NCBI GenBank assembly: GCA_016285215.1
Contig: JAEEQI010000043.1
Coordinates: 1-15,863 of the forward strand
Length of the DNA: 15,863 bases
Direction: 5' to 3'
Source of the DNA: Bacteroidales bacterium
GTDB taxonomy: Bacteria > Bacteroidota > Bacteroidia > Bacteroidales > UBA932
In this document: positions 1 to 7,276 of the stretch, piece by piece
Position numbering within the stretch: position 1 is the first letter of the stretch
Layout: each line of letters starts with the position of its first letter
Translations under genes and position numbers: made by a program
The notes under the pieces: generated by a model
The model's database searches: none
What the model was told of the DNA's origin: nothing
The model's input: the letters and a program-made list of their open reading frames with translations, nothing else

Positions 1-74
1 ATTCCGTAGATATAGGTGAGACCTATAACTCCGTGTTTGTTGTTCGGTAAATCAACACCGGCGATTCTTGCCAT
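1..74 (-). CDS. rpsM: Small ribosomal subunit protein S13 (uS13), N-terminal fragment
   Basis: Reading the minus strand from the ATG at 72-74 gives MARIAGVDLPNNK followed by GVIGLTYIYG, the characteristic start of S13. The gene is cut by the window edge after about 24 residues; the full protein is normally about 125 residues. S13 sits in the head of the 30S subunit and contacts the 50S subunit and the P-site tRNA. It follows rpmJ with a 31-base gap, as at the start of the alpha operon (rpsM-rpsK-rpsD-rpoA-rplQ), whose remaining genes would lie beyond the window. The identification is secure despite the short fragment. Confidence 0.93.
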   Translation of the reverse strand, partial: MARIAGVDLPNNKHGVIGLTYIYG

Positions 75-105
75 ATTCTATCTGTACTTTTATTAGTTAC
101 ACTTA

Positions 106-222
106 TTAACCCTGGCGCATCTTGAACTTGGGGTTCTTCTTGCAGATAACGTACAGGCGGCCTTTACGCCGGACAATCTTGCAGTCTTCACTGCGTTTCT
201 TGATGGAGGTCTTGACTTTCAT
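106..222 (-). CDS. rpmJ: Large ribosomal subunit protein L36 (bL36)
   Basis: A 38-residue ORF starting [15 protein letters not shown] and ending [11 protein letters not shown] matches the length and the conserved basic ends of L36, a small 23S rRNA-binding protein of the 50S subunit. Zinc-type L36 uses three Cys and one His (near residues 11, 14, 27 and 33). Here only C14 and C27 remain; position 11 is Ser and position 33 is Phe, so the standard zinc site is incomplete. The gene lies 13 bases after infA and before rpsM, its normal place at the spc/alpha junction. No Shine-Dalgarno sequence is seen. It is short but unambiguous. Confidence 0.95.
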   Translation of the reverse strand: MKVKTSIKKRSEDCKIVRRKGRLYVICKKNPKFKMRQG

Positions 223-235
223 CGTTATCTAGTTT

Positions 236-454
236 TTATTTGTATCTGAAAGAAATTCTTCCTTTGGTTAAATCGTAAGGCGAGATCTCAACTTTGACCC
301 GGTCACCGAGAAGGATATGGATAAAGTTCATCCTCATCTTACCAGAAATGTTGCAGAGGAGGATGTGACCGTTCTCCAGCTCAACGCGGAACATAGCGTT
401 GGGGAGGGTCTCAATCACAGTACCGTCCTGCTCGATAGCTACTTGTTTGGACAT
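236..454 (-). CDS. infA: Translation initiation factor IF-1
   Basis: This 72-residue protein, [19 protein letters not shown]..., has exactly the usual IF-1 length. It is a single S1-like OB fold. Visible signatures are FRVELENGH near residues 22-30, then GKMRMNFI and the [12 protein letters not shown] block, ending in the typical [10 protein letters not shown]-1 binds the 30S A site and helps IF-2 and IF-3 during initiation. It lies between map and rpmJ, a common order in Bacteroidetes and Firmicutes, with 15- and 13-base gaps that indicate co-transcription. The upstream gap is A/T-rich, without a Shine-Dalgarno site. Confidence 0.97.
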   Translation of the reverse strand: MSKQVAIEQDGTVIETLPNAMFRVELENGHILLCNISGKMRMNFIHILLGDRVKVEISPYDLTKGRISFRYK

Positions 455-469
455 AGTTAAAAAGTCACT

Positions 470-1249
470 TTAAAATTTAATGGAACCATCTTTCTCAATG
501 TAATCGAAGGTCGATAGTTGTTCGGCCCGGCCTTTACGGACAACAACCGTAAGCTCGTAGTGAGCGGCGTTTTTGTGATCGGCGGTGTGAACTGCCCAAC
601 CATTTCTTGCAAGATACACACCTCTGCCGCCTGCACAAATCATAGGCTCAATACAAATGGTCATTCCGTCAACGAGGCGAGCGCCGTGACCCTTTCTCCC
701 GTAGTTGGGAACGCCGGGGTCCTCGTGCATCTCTTTGCCAACGCCGTGTCCTTCCAATTCGCGGACAACGGAGAAACCGAATGACTCTGCGTACGACTGC
801 ACCGCGTATCCGATATCGCCCGTGCGATTGCCTGCCACAGCAGCCTCAATGCCCTTGTACAGGGATGCCTTGGTGACATCCAGGAGCTTCCGGGTCTCGG
901 CATCCACCTCCCCGACCGGGAAGGTGTAAGCCGAATCACCGTTGTAGCCTTTGTACAGGGTTCCGCAGTCTACGGAAACGATGTCGCCCTCTTCGAGGGG
1001 ACGGTCGGACGGAAAACCGTGCACAACCACGTCGTTTACGCTCATACAGAGAGCTGCGGGAAAGCCATCGAAACCTTTGAAGGAAGGAACGGCACCGTGA
1101 TCACGGATGAAGGTCTCGGCCACCTCGTTCAACTTCGCAGTTGTCACACCGGGGGCGACCAGTTTACCGACCTCTGCCAGCGTCTTGGACACCAGCTCTC
1201 CGTTGATGCGGAGGAGTTCAATCTCTTCTTCGGTCTTGGGCCTTACCAT
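470..1249 (-). CDS. map: Methionine aminopeptidase, type I
   Basis: This enzyme removes the initiator Met from new proteins using two metal ions. In the 259-residue form the metal ligands are visible as D94 and D105 (in VDCG and NGDSAYTF), H168 (GHGVG), E201 (IEPM) and E232 (YELTVVV); H77 (VVHG) is the conserved substrate-side His. I chose the ATG at 1247-1249 (MVRPKTEEEIELL) over the ATG at 1271-1273. From memory, family members start at a residue aligned with this Met. The bases before it, ATCGAT directly abutting ATG, are also the same as those before secY. The longer form would add eight residues (MNVLSIID). The gene follows secY in the operon. Product certain; start fairly likely. Confidence 0.95.
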   Translation of the reverse strand: MVRPKTEEEIELLRINGELVSKTLAEVGKLVAPGVTTAKLNEVAETFIRDHGAVPSFKGFDGFPAALCMSVNDVVVHGFPSDRPLEEGDIVSVDCGTLYKGYNGDSAYTFPVGEVDAETRKLLDVTKASLYKGIEAAVAGNRTGDIGYAVQSYAESFGFSVVRELEGHGVGKEMHEDPGVPNYGRKGHGARLVDGMTICIEPMICAGGRGVYLARNGWAVHTADHKNAAHYELTVVVRKGRAEQLSTFDYIEKDGSIKF

Positions 1250-1276
1250 ATCGATTATCGATAGTACATTCAAAAA

Positions 1277-2599
1277 TTACATGCCGGAACGTCCGGTAAG
1301 ACGGCCGGTCTTCATAAGTCCGTCGTAATGACGCATAAGCAGGTAGCTCTCAATCTGCTGGAGGGTGTCCAGGATTACGCCCACAAGGATCAGCAGCGAG
1401 GTGCCGCCGAAGAAGCTGGCGAACTGGTTGTTCACACCCAGCACATTGGCGAGTGCCGGCATACATGCGATCATAGCCAGGAAGATGGAACCCGGGAGGG
1501 TTACTCTGGTCATAATGCTGTCCAGGTATTCGGCCGTCTTCTTACCGGGCTTGACACCGGGGATGAAGCCGCCGTTCTTCTTCATATCTTCGGCCATCAT
1601 AGTGGGGTTCACGGTGACGGCGGTGTAGAAGTAAGTGAAGATGATAACCAGGAGGCCGAAGACGATGTTGTAAGGTACGCTGGTGTAGCTGGAGAAAGCA
1701 GCGGCGATACCGCGGGTGCTCTCATAGTTACCGAGCAGCATAGGGAACATCATCAGAGCCTGGGCGAAGATGATAGGCATCACGCCTGCAGCATTGATCT
1801 TGAGGGGAATATACTGACGGACACCGCCATACTGCTTGTTGCCAATCACGCGCTTGGCATACTGCACCGGAACTTTGCGGACAGCCTGCACCAGAGCGAT
1901 GGCAGCAAGGATAACCAGTACCCAGACAATCATTTCCACAAAGAACATGATCATACCACCGTTAGGGGTAGCGGAGTCGAACTTCTGCACGGCCTCGGCT
2001 ACGAGGGCGTAAGGCAGACGGGCGACGATACCGATCATAATGATGAGGGAAATACCATTGCCGATACCACGGTCCGTGATTCTTTCACCCAGCCACATGA
2101 CAAAGATGGAACCTGCCATGAGGATGACGGTGGAGATGAGGCGGAACATGAAGGGGCTGGTGTGCATGGAGATGGACTCAGCAGGGATGAAGCTCACCAC
2201 GTAGGCAGGGCCCTGGATGGCCAGCACCAGGATGGTGAGGTAACGGGTAATCTGGTTCATCTTGCGGCGGCCGCTCTCGCCTTCCATCTGCATCTTGCGG
2301 AAAGAAGGAACGAACATACCGAGCAGCTGCACGATGATGGATGCCGAAATGTAAGGCATTACACCCAGAGCGAAGATCGAAGCGTTACCGAAGGCACCGC
2401 CGGAGAACATATTGAGCAGTCCTACGAGGCCTTCCTGGGTGCCAGCAATACCGCTCTTCAGGATCTCAGGGTTGATACCCGGAAGAAGGATAAAGCTGCC
2501 CAGACGGTAAACCAGCACAAGCAGGATCGTGTAACCGATCCGCTTGCGCAGTTCTTCGATGTTGTAGATGTTACGAAGGGTCTGGATAAACTTCTTCAT
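1277..2599 (-). CDS. secY: Preprotein translocase subunit SecY
   Basis: This 440-residue polytopic inner membrane protein is the pore of the Sec translocon, working with SecE, SecG and SecA. The usual ten-helix pattern is present: a cytoplasmic N terminus (MKKFIQTLRNIYNIEELRKR), a first helix near 21-40, then the plug-region signature FSGGAFGNASIFALGVMPYI near 65-84. The basic cytoplasmic loop RKVPVQYAKR comes before the second signature (IPLKINAAGVMPIIFA). Length is normal for the family. It follows rplO with an eight-base gap, the standard spc position. The start ATG is preceded by TTATCGAT rather than a Shine-Dalgarno site. A long open frame antisense to it is judged spurious. Confidence 0.98.
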   Translation of the reverse strand: MKKFIQTLRNIYNIEELRKRIGYTILLVLVYRLGSFILLPGINPEILKSGIAGTQEGLVGLLNMFSGGAFGNASIFALGVMPYISASIIVQLLGMFVPSFRKMQMEGESGRRKMNQITRYLTILVLAIQGPAYVVSFIPAESISMHTSPFMFRLISTVILMAGSIFVMWLGERITDRGIGNGISLIIMIGIVARLPYALVAEAVQKFDSATPNGGMIMFFVEMIVWVLVILAAIALVQAVRKVPVQYAKRVIGNKQYGGVRQYIPLKINAAGVMPIIFAQALMMFPMLLGNYESTRGIAAAFSSYTSVPYNIVFGLLVIIFTYFYTAVTVNPTMMAEDMKKNGGFIPGVKPGKKTAEYLDSIMTRVTLPGSIFLAMIACMPALANVLGVNNQFASFFGGTSLLILVGVILDTLQQIESYLLMRHYDGLMKTGRLTGRSGM

Positions 2600-2607
2600 A
2601 TCGATAA

Positions 2608-3057
2608 TTATTCGATAACGATTGCTTTACCACCGGCAGCCTCAATCTTGCTCGTTGCAGAAGCGGAGAAGGCGTTGGCCTTCACCTGCAGGGCGGCAGT
2701 GATTTCACCGTTGCCCAGAACCTTGACCAGTTCGCCCTTGGAAGCGATACCGGCGCCAATCAGGGTGTCCACATCGAACTCCTTGGTGCCGAGCTTCTCG
2801 CTCAGGGCCTGGAGGGTAGCGACGTTAACAGCCTTGTAAGCAACACGAGTGGGGTTCTTGAAGCCGAACTTGGGCAGACGGCGCTGAATGGGCATCTGAC
2901 CACCTTCGAAACCAACCTTGTGCTCGTAACCGGCACGGGCCTGGGCACCCTTGGTACCACGGGTAGCAGTGCCACCCTTACCGGAACCCTGACCGCGACC
3001 TACGCGCTTGCTGTTATGGGTTGCGCCCTTTGCGGGCTTCAGATTTTCAAGTTTCAT
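2608..3057 (-). CDS. rplO: Large ribosomal subunit protein L15 (uL15)
   Basis: The 149-residue protein begins MKLENLKPAKGATHNSKRVG and continues with the Gly/Arg-rich N-terminal tail (GRGQGSGKGGTATRGTKG) that threads into 23S rRNA. The globular C-terminal part includes GFEGGQMPIQRRLPKFGF near residues 49-66. L15 is a 50S assembly protein. It lies between rpmD and secY as in standard spc operons. Unusually for this phylum, the start codon is preceded by a full AAGGAGG element (3065-3071) with seven bases of spacing, overlapping the rpmD stop codon. This points to Shine-Dalgarno-aided or coupled initiation. Confidence 0.98.
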   Translation of the reverse strand: MKLENLKPAKGATHNSKRVGRGQGSGKGGTATRGTKGAQARAGYEHKVGFEGGQMPIQRRLPKFGFKNPTRVAYKAVNVATLQALSEKLGTKEFDVDTLIGAGIASKGELVKVLGNGEITAALQVKANAFSASATSKIEAAGGKAIVIE

Positions 3058-3064
3058 CTCTAAT

Positions 3065-3071
3065 CCTCCTT
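3065..3071 (-). promoter_or_regulatory. Shine-Dalgarno site of rplO
   Basis: On the minus strand AAGGAGG ends seven bases before the rplO ATG. It overlaps the rpmD stop codon, so terminating and initiating ribosomes would share the site. The match to the anti-SD core is complete. Most other genes in this operon have none. Confidence 0.75.
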
Positions 3072-3252
3072 AGTCAATTACTTCATAAGTTACCAGATGC
3101 TGAACTTTCTCCAGCATACCGCGGGTGATAGGAGTATCCTCCACTTCCACGGTCTGGTGCATCCGGCGGATACCGAGAGTCTTGAGGTTAGCGATCTGAC
3201 GCTTGGTCTCTCCATTCTTGGAGCGAACCTGGGTAATCTTAAGCTTTGCCAT
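3070..3252 (-). CDS. rpmD: Large ribosomal subunit protein L30 (uL30)
   Basis: This 60-residue protein (MAKLKITQVRSKNG...RQIANLKTLGIRRMHQ...) has the length and the core LKTLGIRRMHQTVEVEDTP pattern of bacterial L30, a small 50S protein. It sits between rpsE and rplO, the usual order. The gap to rpsE is 13 bases. A weak purine run (GAGAGA) precedes the ATG, but there is no clear Shine-Dalgarno site. No unusual residues are seen. Confidence 0.97.
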   Translation of the reverse strand: MAKLKITQVRSKNGETKRQIANLKTLGIRRMHQTVEVEDTPITRGMLEKVQHLVTYEVID

Positions 3253-3265
3253 AGTCTCTCTCGAA

Positions 3266-3784
3266 TTAACCGTTAAAAACTTTGCTCATAGGGATACCAC
3301 GGAGACCGGCTACGGTGTAGGCGTCGCGCATCTCGGTGAGGGCCTGAATGGTGGCCTTTACGAGGTTGTGAGGGTTGGAAGAACCCTTACTCTTGGCGAG
3401 AACGTTCTGTACACCGGCGCTCTCGAACACGGCACGCATAGCACCACCGGCCTTTACACCGGTACCGGGAGCTGCGGGTTTCATGAACACCTCAGCGCCA
3501 CCGAAGCGGGCTACCTGCTCGTGAGGGATGGTGGTATTGATCACGGGAACCTTTACGAGGTTCTTCTTGGCGTCCTCCACGCCCTTGGCGATGGCGGCGG
3601 TAACTTCGTTGGCCTTACCAAGACCATAACCTACGACACCGTTCTCGTCTCCCACCACAACAATGGCGGCGAAGCGGAAGTGACGACCACCCTTGGTGAC
3701 CTTGGTAACGCGGTTGATGGCTACCAGTCTGTCCTTGAGTTCAAGGTCAGAGGTCTTTACTCTTTTTACGTTTGAATTTGCCAT
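3266..3784 (-). CDS. rpsE: Small ribosomal subunit protein S5 (uS5)
   Basis: This 172-residue protein has the two expected domains. The N-terminal double-stranded-RNA-binding-like domain includes [19 protein letters not shown] and [11 protein letters not shown], near residues 17-47. The C-terminal domain includes [15 protein letters not shown] and the closing [13 protein letters not shown]5 lines the mRNA entry side of the 30S subunit and affects decoding accuracy. It lies between rplR and rpmD. The length is normal for Bacteroidetes. No Shine-Dalgarno site is seen before the ATG. Confidence 0.98.
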   Translation of the reverse strand: MANSNVKRVKTSDLELKDRLVAINRVTKVTKGGRHFRFAAIVVVGDENGVVGYGLGKANEVTAAIAKGVEDAKKNLVKVPVINTTIPHEQVARFGGAEVFMKPAAPGTGVKAGGAMRAVFESAGVQNVLAKSKGSSNPHNLVKATIQALTEMRDAYTVAGLRGIPMSKVFNG

Positions 3785-3798
3785 AGTAGTCTTGGAGT

Positions 3799-4161
3799 TT
3801 AGAAGGTGAGGCCGCCTTCACGGGCAGCATCGGCCAAAGATTTAACTCTACCGTGGAAGAGGTAACCTCCGCGGTCGAAAGCGACAGCGTTGATACCGGC
3901 GGCGAGGGCGCGCTCGGCGATGGCCTTACCCACGATTGCAGCAGCTTCGATACCGCTCTTGCCCTTGGTCTGGGCGGCGAGGGCCTTGTCGTTGGAGGCG
4001 GCGGCCACGAGGGTCTTGCCTTCGAGGTCGTTCACGACCTGGACGTAGATCTGCTTGTTGGAGCGGAACACGACCATGCGGGGACGCTCGGCGGTGCCGT
4101 TGACATGCTTGCGGATACGATAGTGAATCCGTCTTCTTCTTTCAATTCTATTCAATGCCAT
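3799..4161 (-). CDS. rplR: Large ribosomal subunit protein L18 (uL18)
   Basis: The 120-residue protein starts [18 protein letters not shown], the basic N-terminal tail of L18. It contains [21 protein letters not shown] near 25-45 and ends [24 protein letters not shown], both family hallmarks. L18 binds 5S rRNA together with L5 and forms part of the central protuberance. It lies between rplF and rpsE in the usual order. Upstream is a canonical AGGAGG (4170-4175), eight bases from the ATG, inside the 16-base gap after rplF; most other genes here lack such a site. Confidence 0.98.
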   Translation of the reverse strand: MALNRIERRRRIHYRIRKHVNGTAERPRMVVFRSNKQIYVQVVNDLEGKTLVAAASNDKALAAQTKGKSGIEAAAIVGKAIAERALAAGINAVAFDRGGYLFHGRVKSLADAAREGGLTF

Positions 4162-4169
4162 AACTCTTT

Positions 4170-4175
4170 CCTCCT
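4170..4175 (-). promoter_or_regulatory. Shine-Dalgarno site of rplR
   Basis: AGGAGG lies eight bases upstream of the rplR ATG, in the 16-base gap after rplF. Both position and sequence are canonical. Confidence 0.75.
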
Positions 4176-4177
4176 AA

Positions 4178-4738
4178 TTATTTGGCCGAAGCAGTTTTAC
4201 CAGCCTTGCGACGGAGCTGCTCGCCCACAAACTTGATACCCTTGCCCTTATACGGCTCAGGACGACGGAAGCTGCGGATCTTAGCGGCCACCTGGCCAAT
4301 CAGCTGCTTATCAGCGGACTTGAGAATGAGGATAGGGTTCTCACCCTTGCGCACCTGGGGGGTCTCAGCAGTGACCTCAGCGGGGAGCATGATCTGGATG
4401 TCGTGGGAATAACCTACGGACATGGTGAGGAGCTGGCCCTGAGCTACCACACGGTAACCCACGCCCACGAACTCCTGCTTGATGGTGAAGCCTTCAGAAA
4501 CACCCACCACCATGTTGTGGACCAGGGCGCGATACAGGCCGTGCATCGAGCGGAAACGGGGGAGGTCGCTCGGACGGGTGAACTTGATTTCATTTCCCTC
4601 GATGGTCACGGTGATGTCCGGATCCACCTTCTGGCACATTTCGCCATGAGGGCCTTTCACCTTCACGATGTTGCCGTCCAGGAGCTCTGCCTTGGTACCG
4701 GCCGGAAGGACTACAGGTAATTTACCGATTCTTGACAT
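4178..4738 (-). CDS. rplF: Large ribosomal subunit protein L6 (uL6)
   Basis: The protein starts MSRIGKLPVVLPAG and is 186 residues long, the usual L6 size. It shows the tandem alpha/beta repeat architecture: IVKVKGPHGEM in the first half and the strongly conserved ILKSADKQLIGQVAAKIRSFRRPEPYKGKG region in the second. L6 lies near the GTPase-associated centre of the 50S subunit. A longer reading with ten extra residues (start at 4768) was rejected because it would overlap rpsH and because family members begin MSRIG. The chosen start leaves a 14-base gap after rpsH. No Shine-Dalgarno site is seen. Confidence 0.98.
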   Translation of the reverse strand: MSRIGKLPVVLPAGTKAELLDGNIVKVKGPHGEMCQKVDPDITVTIEGNEIKFTRPSDLPRFRSMHGLYRALVHNMVVGVSEGFTIKQEFVGVGYRVVAQGQLLTMSVGYSHDIQIMLPAEVTAETPQVRKGENPILILKSADKQLIGQVAAKIRSFRRPEPYKGKGIKFVGEQLRRKAGKTASAK

Positions 4739-4752
4739 AATGTTGGGTTCGA

Positions 4753-5148
4753 TTAGTAAACATAGCAAATAACCTCACCGCCAACGTTGAGCTCTTTGGC
4801 TTCCTTGTCGGTGATAACGCCCTTGGAAGTGGACAGCACAGCGATACCCAGGCCATTGAGGACGCGGGGCATATTGGCAACGTCTGCATACTTACGAAGA
4901 CCGGGGGTGCTCACGCGCACAATGCTCTTGATGGCGGCAGCCTTGGTCTCGGGGTGATACTTCAGAGCGATCTTGATGGTGTTGTAAGGAGTACCCTCAA
5001 CCACTTTGTAGCTGAGAATGTAACCTTTTTCGCACAGAATCTTGGTGATGGCCACCTTCATATTGGAGGAAGGGATCTCGACCACCTTTTTACCAGCGCT
5101 GTAAGCGTTACGGATTCTGGTCAGAAAATCTGCAATAGGATCAGTCAT
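4753..5148 (-). CDS. rpsH: Small ribosomal subunit protein S8 (uS8)
   Basis: This 131-residue protein starts MTDPIADFLTRIRNAYSAGK and ends VGGEVICYVY, both typical of S8. The C-terminal RNA-binding part carries VLNGLGIAVLSTSKGVITDKEA. S8 binds the central domain of 16S rRNA and, in E. coli, represses the spc operon by binding its mRNA. Whether that occurs here cannot be seen. The gene is preceded by the longest gap of the operon (68 bases), and the ATG follows a run of seven A residues instead of a Shine-Dalgarno site. Confidence 0.98.
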   Translation of the reverse strand: MTDPIADFLTRIRNAYSAGKKVVEIPSSNMKVAITKILCEKGYILSYKVVEGTPYNTIKIALKYHPETKAAAIKSIVRVSTPGLRKYADVANMPRVLNGLGIAVLSTSKGVITDKEAKELNVGGEVICYVY

Positions 5149-5216
5149 TTTTTTGTCTTTTTGTGGACCGGCGCTTTTGTGACGCCCGATATCCGATTGT
5201 TAATAAATAATAAGGA
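5149..5216 (-). other. rpsN-rpsH intercistronic gap with small hairpin
   Basis: At 68 bases this is the longest gap inside the ribosomal operon. On the message strand a five-pair stem, GGCGU with GCGCC, encloses the loop CACAAAA (5170-5186). It is followed by an A-rich run directly before the rpsH ATG. No promoter match is seen. A role as a translational operator for S8 is possible, but I do not recognise the known E. coli S8 target in it. Confidence 0.35.
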
Positions 5217-5486
5217 TTACCAGCTGGCCTTCTTGACGCCCGGGATCAGGCCCTGGGAGGCCATTTCGCGGAACTGGATACGGCTGAGGCCGAAGTCACG
5301 CATATAACCCTTGGGACGACCGGTGAGGGAGCAGCGGTTGTGGAGACGTACGGGGCTAGCGTTCTTAGGGAGCTTGTCCAGAGCGGCGTAATCACCGGCC
5401 TCTTTCAGAGCGGCGCGCTTGGCGGCGTACTTAGCAACTAATTTCGCGCGTTTAACTTCGCGAGCTTTCATTGATTCCTTTGCCAT
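5217..5486 (-). CDS. rpsN: Small ribosomal subunit protein S14 (uS14), zinc-free type
   Basis: The 89-residue protein starts [20 protein letters not shown] and ends [20 protein letters not shown] plus KASW, the S14 C-terminal signature. Its length and the lack of paired CxxC motifs (only one Cys, in NRCSLTGR) place it in the zinc-independent long form rather than the 61-residue zinc form. S14 is a late-binding protein in the 30S head. It lies between rplE (9-base gap) and rpsH. There is no Shine-Dalgarno site. Confidence 0.98.
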   Translation of the reverse strand: MAKESMKAREVKRAKLVAKYAAKRAALKEAGDYAALDKLPKNASPVRLHNRCSLTGRPKGYMRDFGLSRIQFREMASQGLIPGVKKASW

Positions 5487-5495
5487 GCTACTATC

Positions 5496-6095
5496 TTAGT
5501 TATTGTGTTTCTTGAACGGGAGACCGAAGGCCTTCAGAAGGGCGTGAGCCTCTTCGTCAGTGCGAGCGGTGGTCACGAAAGTAATCTCCACACCGTGGAT
5601 GCGGGGGTTCTTGTCGATCTCGATTTCAGGGAAGATGATCTGCTCCTTGATACCGAGGGTGTAGTTACCCTGACCGTCCATCTTCTCGGAGATACCGTTG
5701 AAGTCGCGGATACGAGGGAGGGCCACACGGATGAGGCGCTCGAGGAACTCGTACATACGGACGTCGCGGAGGGTCACCTTGGCACCGATGGGCATACCCT
5801 TACGGAGCTTGAAGTTGGAGATATCCTTGCGGGAGTTGGTGATGACAGCCTTCTGACCGGCGATGATGGAGAGCTCTTCTGCAGCTTCTTCCACCAGCTT
5901 CTTGTCCTGGGTGGCGTCACCCACACCTTCGTTAAGAGTGATCTTAACAAGCTTGGGGACCTGCATCACGGTGGTGTAGGAGAACTGCTTCACCAGTGCG
6001 GGAACAATTTCCTCCTTGTAAACCTTCTTGAGGTCGGGGGTGTATCCGGTAGGAAGCGCCTGGGCTTCTGCGGGTTTTGTTGCTTTCTTTGCCAT
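5496..6095 (-). CDS. rplE: Large ribosomal subunit protein L5 (uL5)
   Basis: The 199-residue protein contains the L5 core: [13 protein letters not shown] near 26-38, [16 protein letters not shown] near 46-61, and the C-terminal [17 protein letters not shown]5 binds 5S rRNA and the P-site tRNA in the central protuberance. About 20 residues precede the core ([20 protein letters not shown]), so the N terminus is somewhat longer than in E. coli. No better internal Met is available near the core start. Only two bases separate it from rplX. A purine stretch (GGAGAGGAG) lies before the ATG but is the coding sequence of the rplX tail and is set too far back to be a clear ribosome binding site. Confidence 0.97.
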   Translation of the reverse strand: MAKKATKPAEAQALPTGYTPDLKKVYKEEIVPALVKQFSYTTVMQVPKLVKITLNEGVGDATQDKKLVEEAAEELSIIAGQKAVITNSRKDISNFKLRKGMPIGAKVTLRDVRMYEFLERLIRVALPRIRDFNGISEKMDGQGNYTLGIKEQIIFPEIEIDKNPRIHGVEITFVTTARTDEEAHALLKAFGLPFKKHNN

Positions 6096-6097
6096 AA

Positions 6098-6412
6098 TTA
6101 CTTAATCTCCTCTCCGGTTGTTTTAGCAATGCGGACCTTCTTTCCGTCTACCTCTTTGTGAGCAACCTTGGTGGCTTTGCCATTGGCGTCCACGAGGTTC
6201 ACGTTGGAGATATGGATTCCGGCTTCCTGTTTTACAATACCGCCCTGAGGGTTCTTGGGGTTGGGTTTGGTGTGCTTGGACACCATGTTCACACCCTCAA
6301 CGATCACGCGATCTTTCTCGCGTACTACCTCGAGGACCTTTCCGGTCTTGCCCTTGTCGTTACCGGCATTCACATACACGGTATCGCCTTTCTTGATATT
6401 GAACTTTTTCAT
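6098..6412 (-). CDS. rplX: Large ribosomal subunit protein L24 (uL24)
   Basis: This 104-residue protein opens with a KOW motif ([20 protein letters not shown], residues 7-26), followed by the family pattern [16 protein letters not shown] near 37-52 and [16 protein letters not shown]24 starts 50S assembly by binding the 5' domain of 23S rRNA. It lies between rplN and rplE as usual. No Shine-Dalgarno site precedes the ATG. Confidence 0.98.
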   Translation of the reverse strand: MKKFNIKKGDTVYVNAGNDKGKTGKVLEVVREKDRVIVEGVNMVSKHTKPNPKNPQGGIVKQEAGIHISNVNLVDANGKATKVAHKEVDGKKVRIAKTTGEEIK

Positions 6413-6425
6413 AACTCTCTAATCT

Positions 6426-6791
6426 TTAAAGGACTTCCGGGGCCAGGGAAACGATTTTCATGTAGTTCTCGCGGAGCTCGCGGGCCACGGGGCCGAAGAT
6501 ACGGGTGCCGCGGAGTTCGCCGGCGCCGTTCAGCAGAACGCATGCATTTTCATCGAAACGGATATAGGAACCGTCCGGACGACGGATTTCCTTCTTGGTG
6601 CGGACAACCACAGCCTTGGTAACGGTGCCCTTCTTGATGTCGCCACCGGGGATGGCGCTCTTGACGGTCACGACGATGGTCTCGCCGATGGTTGCATAAC
6701 GGTGGCGGGTACCACCCAGAACGCGGATGCAGAGAACTTCCTTTGCACCGCTGTTGTCAGCAACCGTTAAACGTGATTCCTGCTGTATCAT
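6426..6791 (-). CDS. rplN: Large ribosomal subunit protein L14 (uL14)
   Basis: This 121-residue protein starts [20 protein letters not shown] and carries the L14 signature [20 protein letters not shown] near 65-84, then [15 protein letters not shown]14 lies at the subunit interface and is also the docking site of the silencing factor RsfS. Only two bases separate it from rpsQ. In E. coli rplN begins the spc operon; here it is internal to a continuous minus-strand cluster and no promoter is visible in the gap. Confidence 0.98.
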   Translation of the reverse strand: MIQQESRLTVADNSGAKEVLCIRVLGGTRHRYATIGETIVVTVKSAIPGGDIKKGTVTKAVVVRTKKEIRRPDGSYIRFDENACVLLNGAGELRGTRIFGPVARELRENYMKIVSLAPEVL

Positions 6792-6793
6792 AA

Positions 6794-7048
6794 TTACTTG
6801 ACTTTTTCTACGATTTCAACTAATCTCCACTTCTTGGTCTTGCTCAGGGGACGGGTCTCCATGATGCGGACGGTATCGCCCTCGGAGCATTCGTTGTTGG
6901 CGTCCTCGGCAACGAACTTGGTGGTCTTCTTTACGAACTTGCCGTAAATGGGGTGCTTCTCGTGGGTTTTGACGGAGACCACAATGGTCTTCTCCATCTT
7001 ATTGGAGACCACGATGCCTACTCTTTCCTTACGAAGATTTCTTTCCAT
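6794..7048 (-). CDS. rpsQ: Small ribosomal subunit protein S17 (uS17)
   Basis: The 84-residue protein begins [20 protein letters not shown] and shows the OB-fold core [18 protein letters not shown] near 21-38. It then has the signature [20 protein letters not shown] near 58-77. S17 is a primary 16S rRNA-binding protein. It lies between rpmC (14-base gap) and rplN. No Shine-Dalgarno site is present. Confidence 0.98.
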   Translation of the reverse strand: MERNLRKERVGIVVSNKMEKTIVVSVKTHEKHPIYGKFVKKTTKFVAEDANNECSEGDTVRIMETRPLSKTKKWRLVEIVEKVK

Positions 7049-7062
7049 AGGTCGATGCTACT

Positions 7063-7260
7063 TTAGTTCTGCTGTTTCTCTTTCTCGGCCAGGATGGTGA
7101 TCATGCGAGCAATATCCTGACGGGTCTTGCGGATCTTGGAGGTGTCCTCCAGGGGAGAGATCGCATGATTGAGCTTCATGGTGTCGAGGTTGTTTTTCTC
7201 GAGTTCGATGCGGTCGCGAAGATCGGCGACGGACATCTCACGTACTTCGGATACTTTCAT
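7063..7260 (-). CDS. rpmC: Large ribosomal subunit protein L29 (uL29)
   Basis: The 65-residue, highly charged helical protein MKVSEVREMSVADLRDRIEL contains the conserved tail KIRKTRQDIARMITILAEKE near 42-61. L29 lies at the peptide exit tunnel and helps dock trigger factor and SRP. It follows rplP by 16 bases. A canonical AAGGAGG (7269-7275) stands eight bases before the ATG, one of only three clear Shine-Dalgarno sites seen in this operon. Confidence 0.97.
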   Translation of the reverse strand: MKVSEVREMSVADLRDRIELEKNNLDTMKLNHAISPLEDTSKIRKTRQDIARMITILAEKEKQQN

Positions 7261-7268
7261 TTTCTTCT

Positions 7269-7275
7269 CCTCCTT
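7269..7275 (-). promoter_or_regulatory. Shine-Dalgarno site of rpmC
   Basis: AAGGAGG lies eight bases upstream of the rpmC ATG, immediately after the rplP stop codon. Both position and sequence are canonical. Confidence 0.75.
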
Positions 7276-7276
7276 A

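Noticed and set aside
1328..2839. 503-codon open frame antisense to secY and rplO
   Set aside because: Its composition (His, Asp, Gly-rich) is what antisense reading of membrane protein codons gives. It has no recognisable domain, and secY on the other strand is certain.
4178..4768. Longer rplF reading with ten extra residues
   Set aside because: It would overlap the end of rpsH, and L6 proteins begin MSRIGK at the shorter start.
6107..6115. GGAGAGGAG upstream of rplE as a Shine-Dalgarno site
   Set aside because: It encodes Gly-Glu-Glu at the end of rplX and lies 11 or more bases from the ATG, too far for a confident call.
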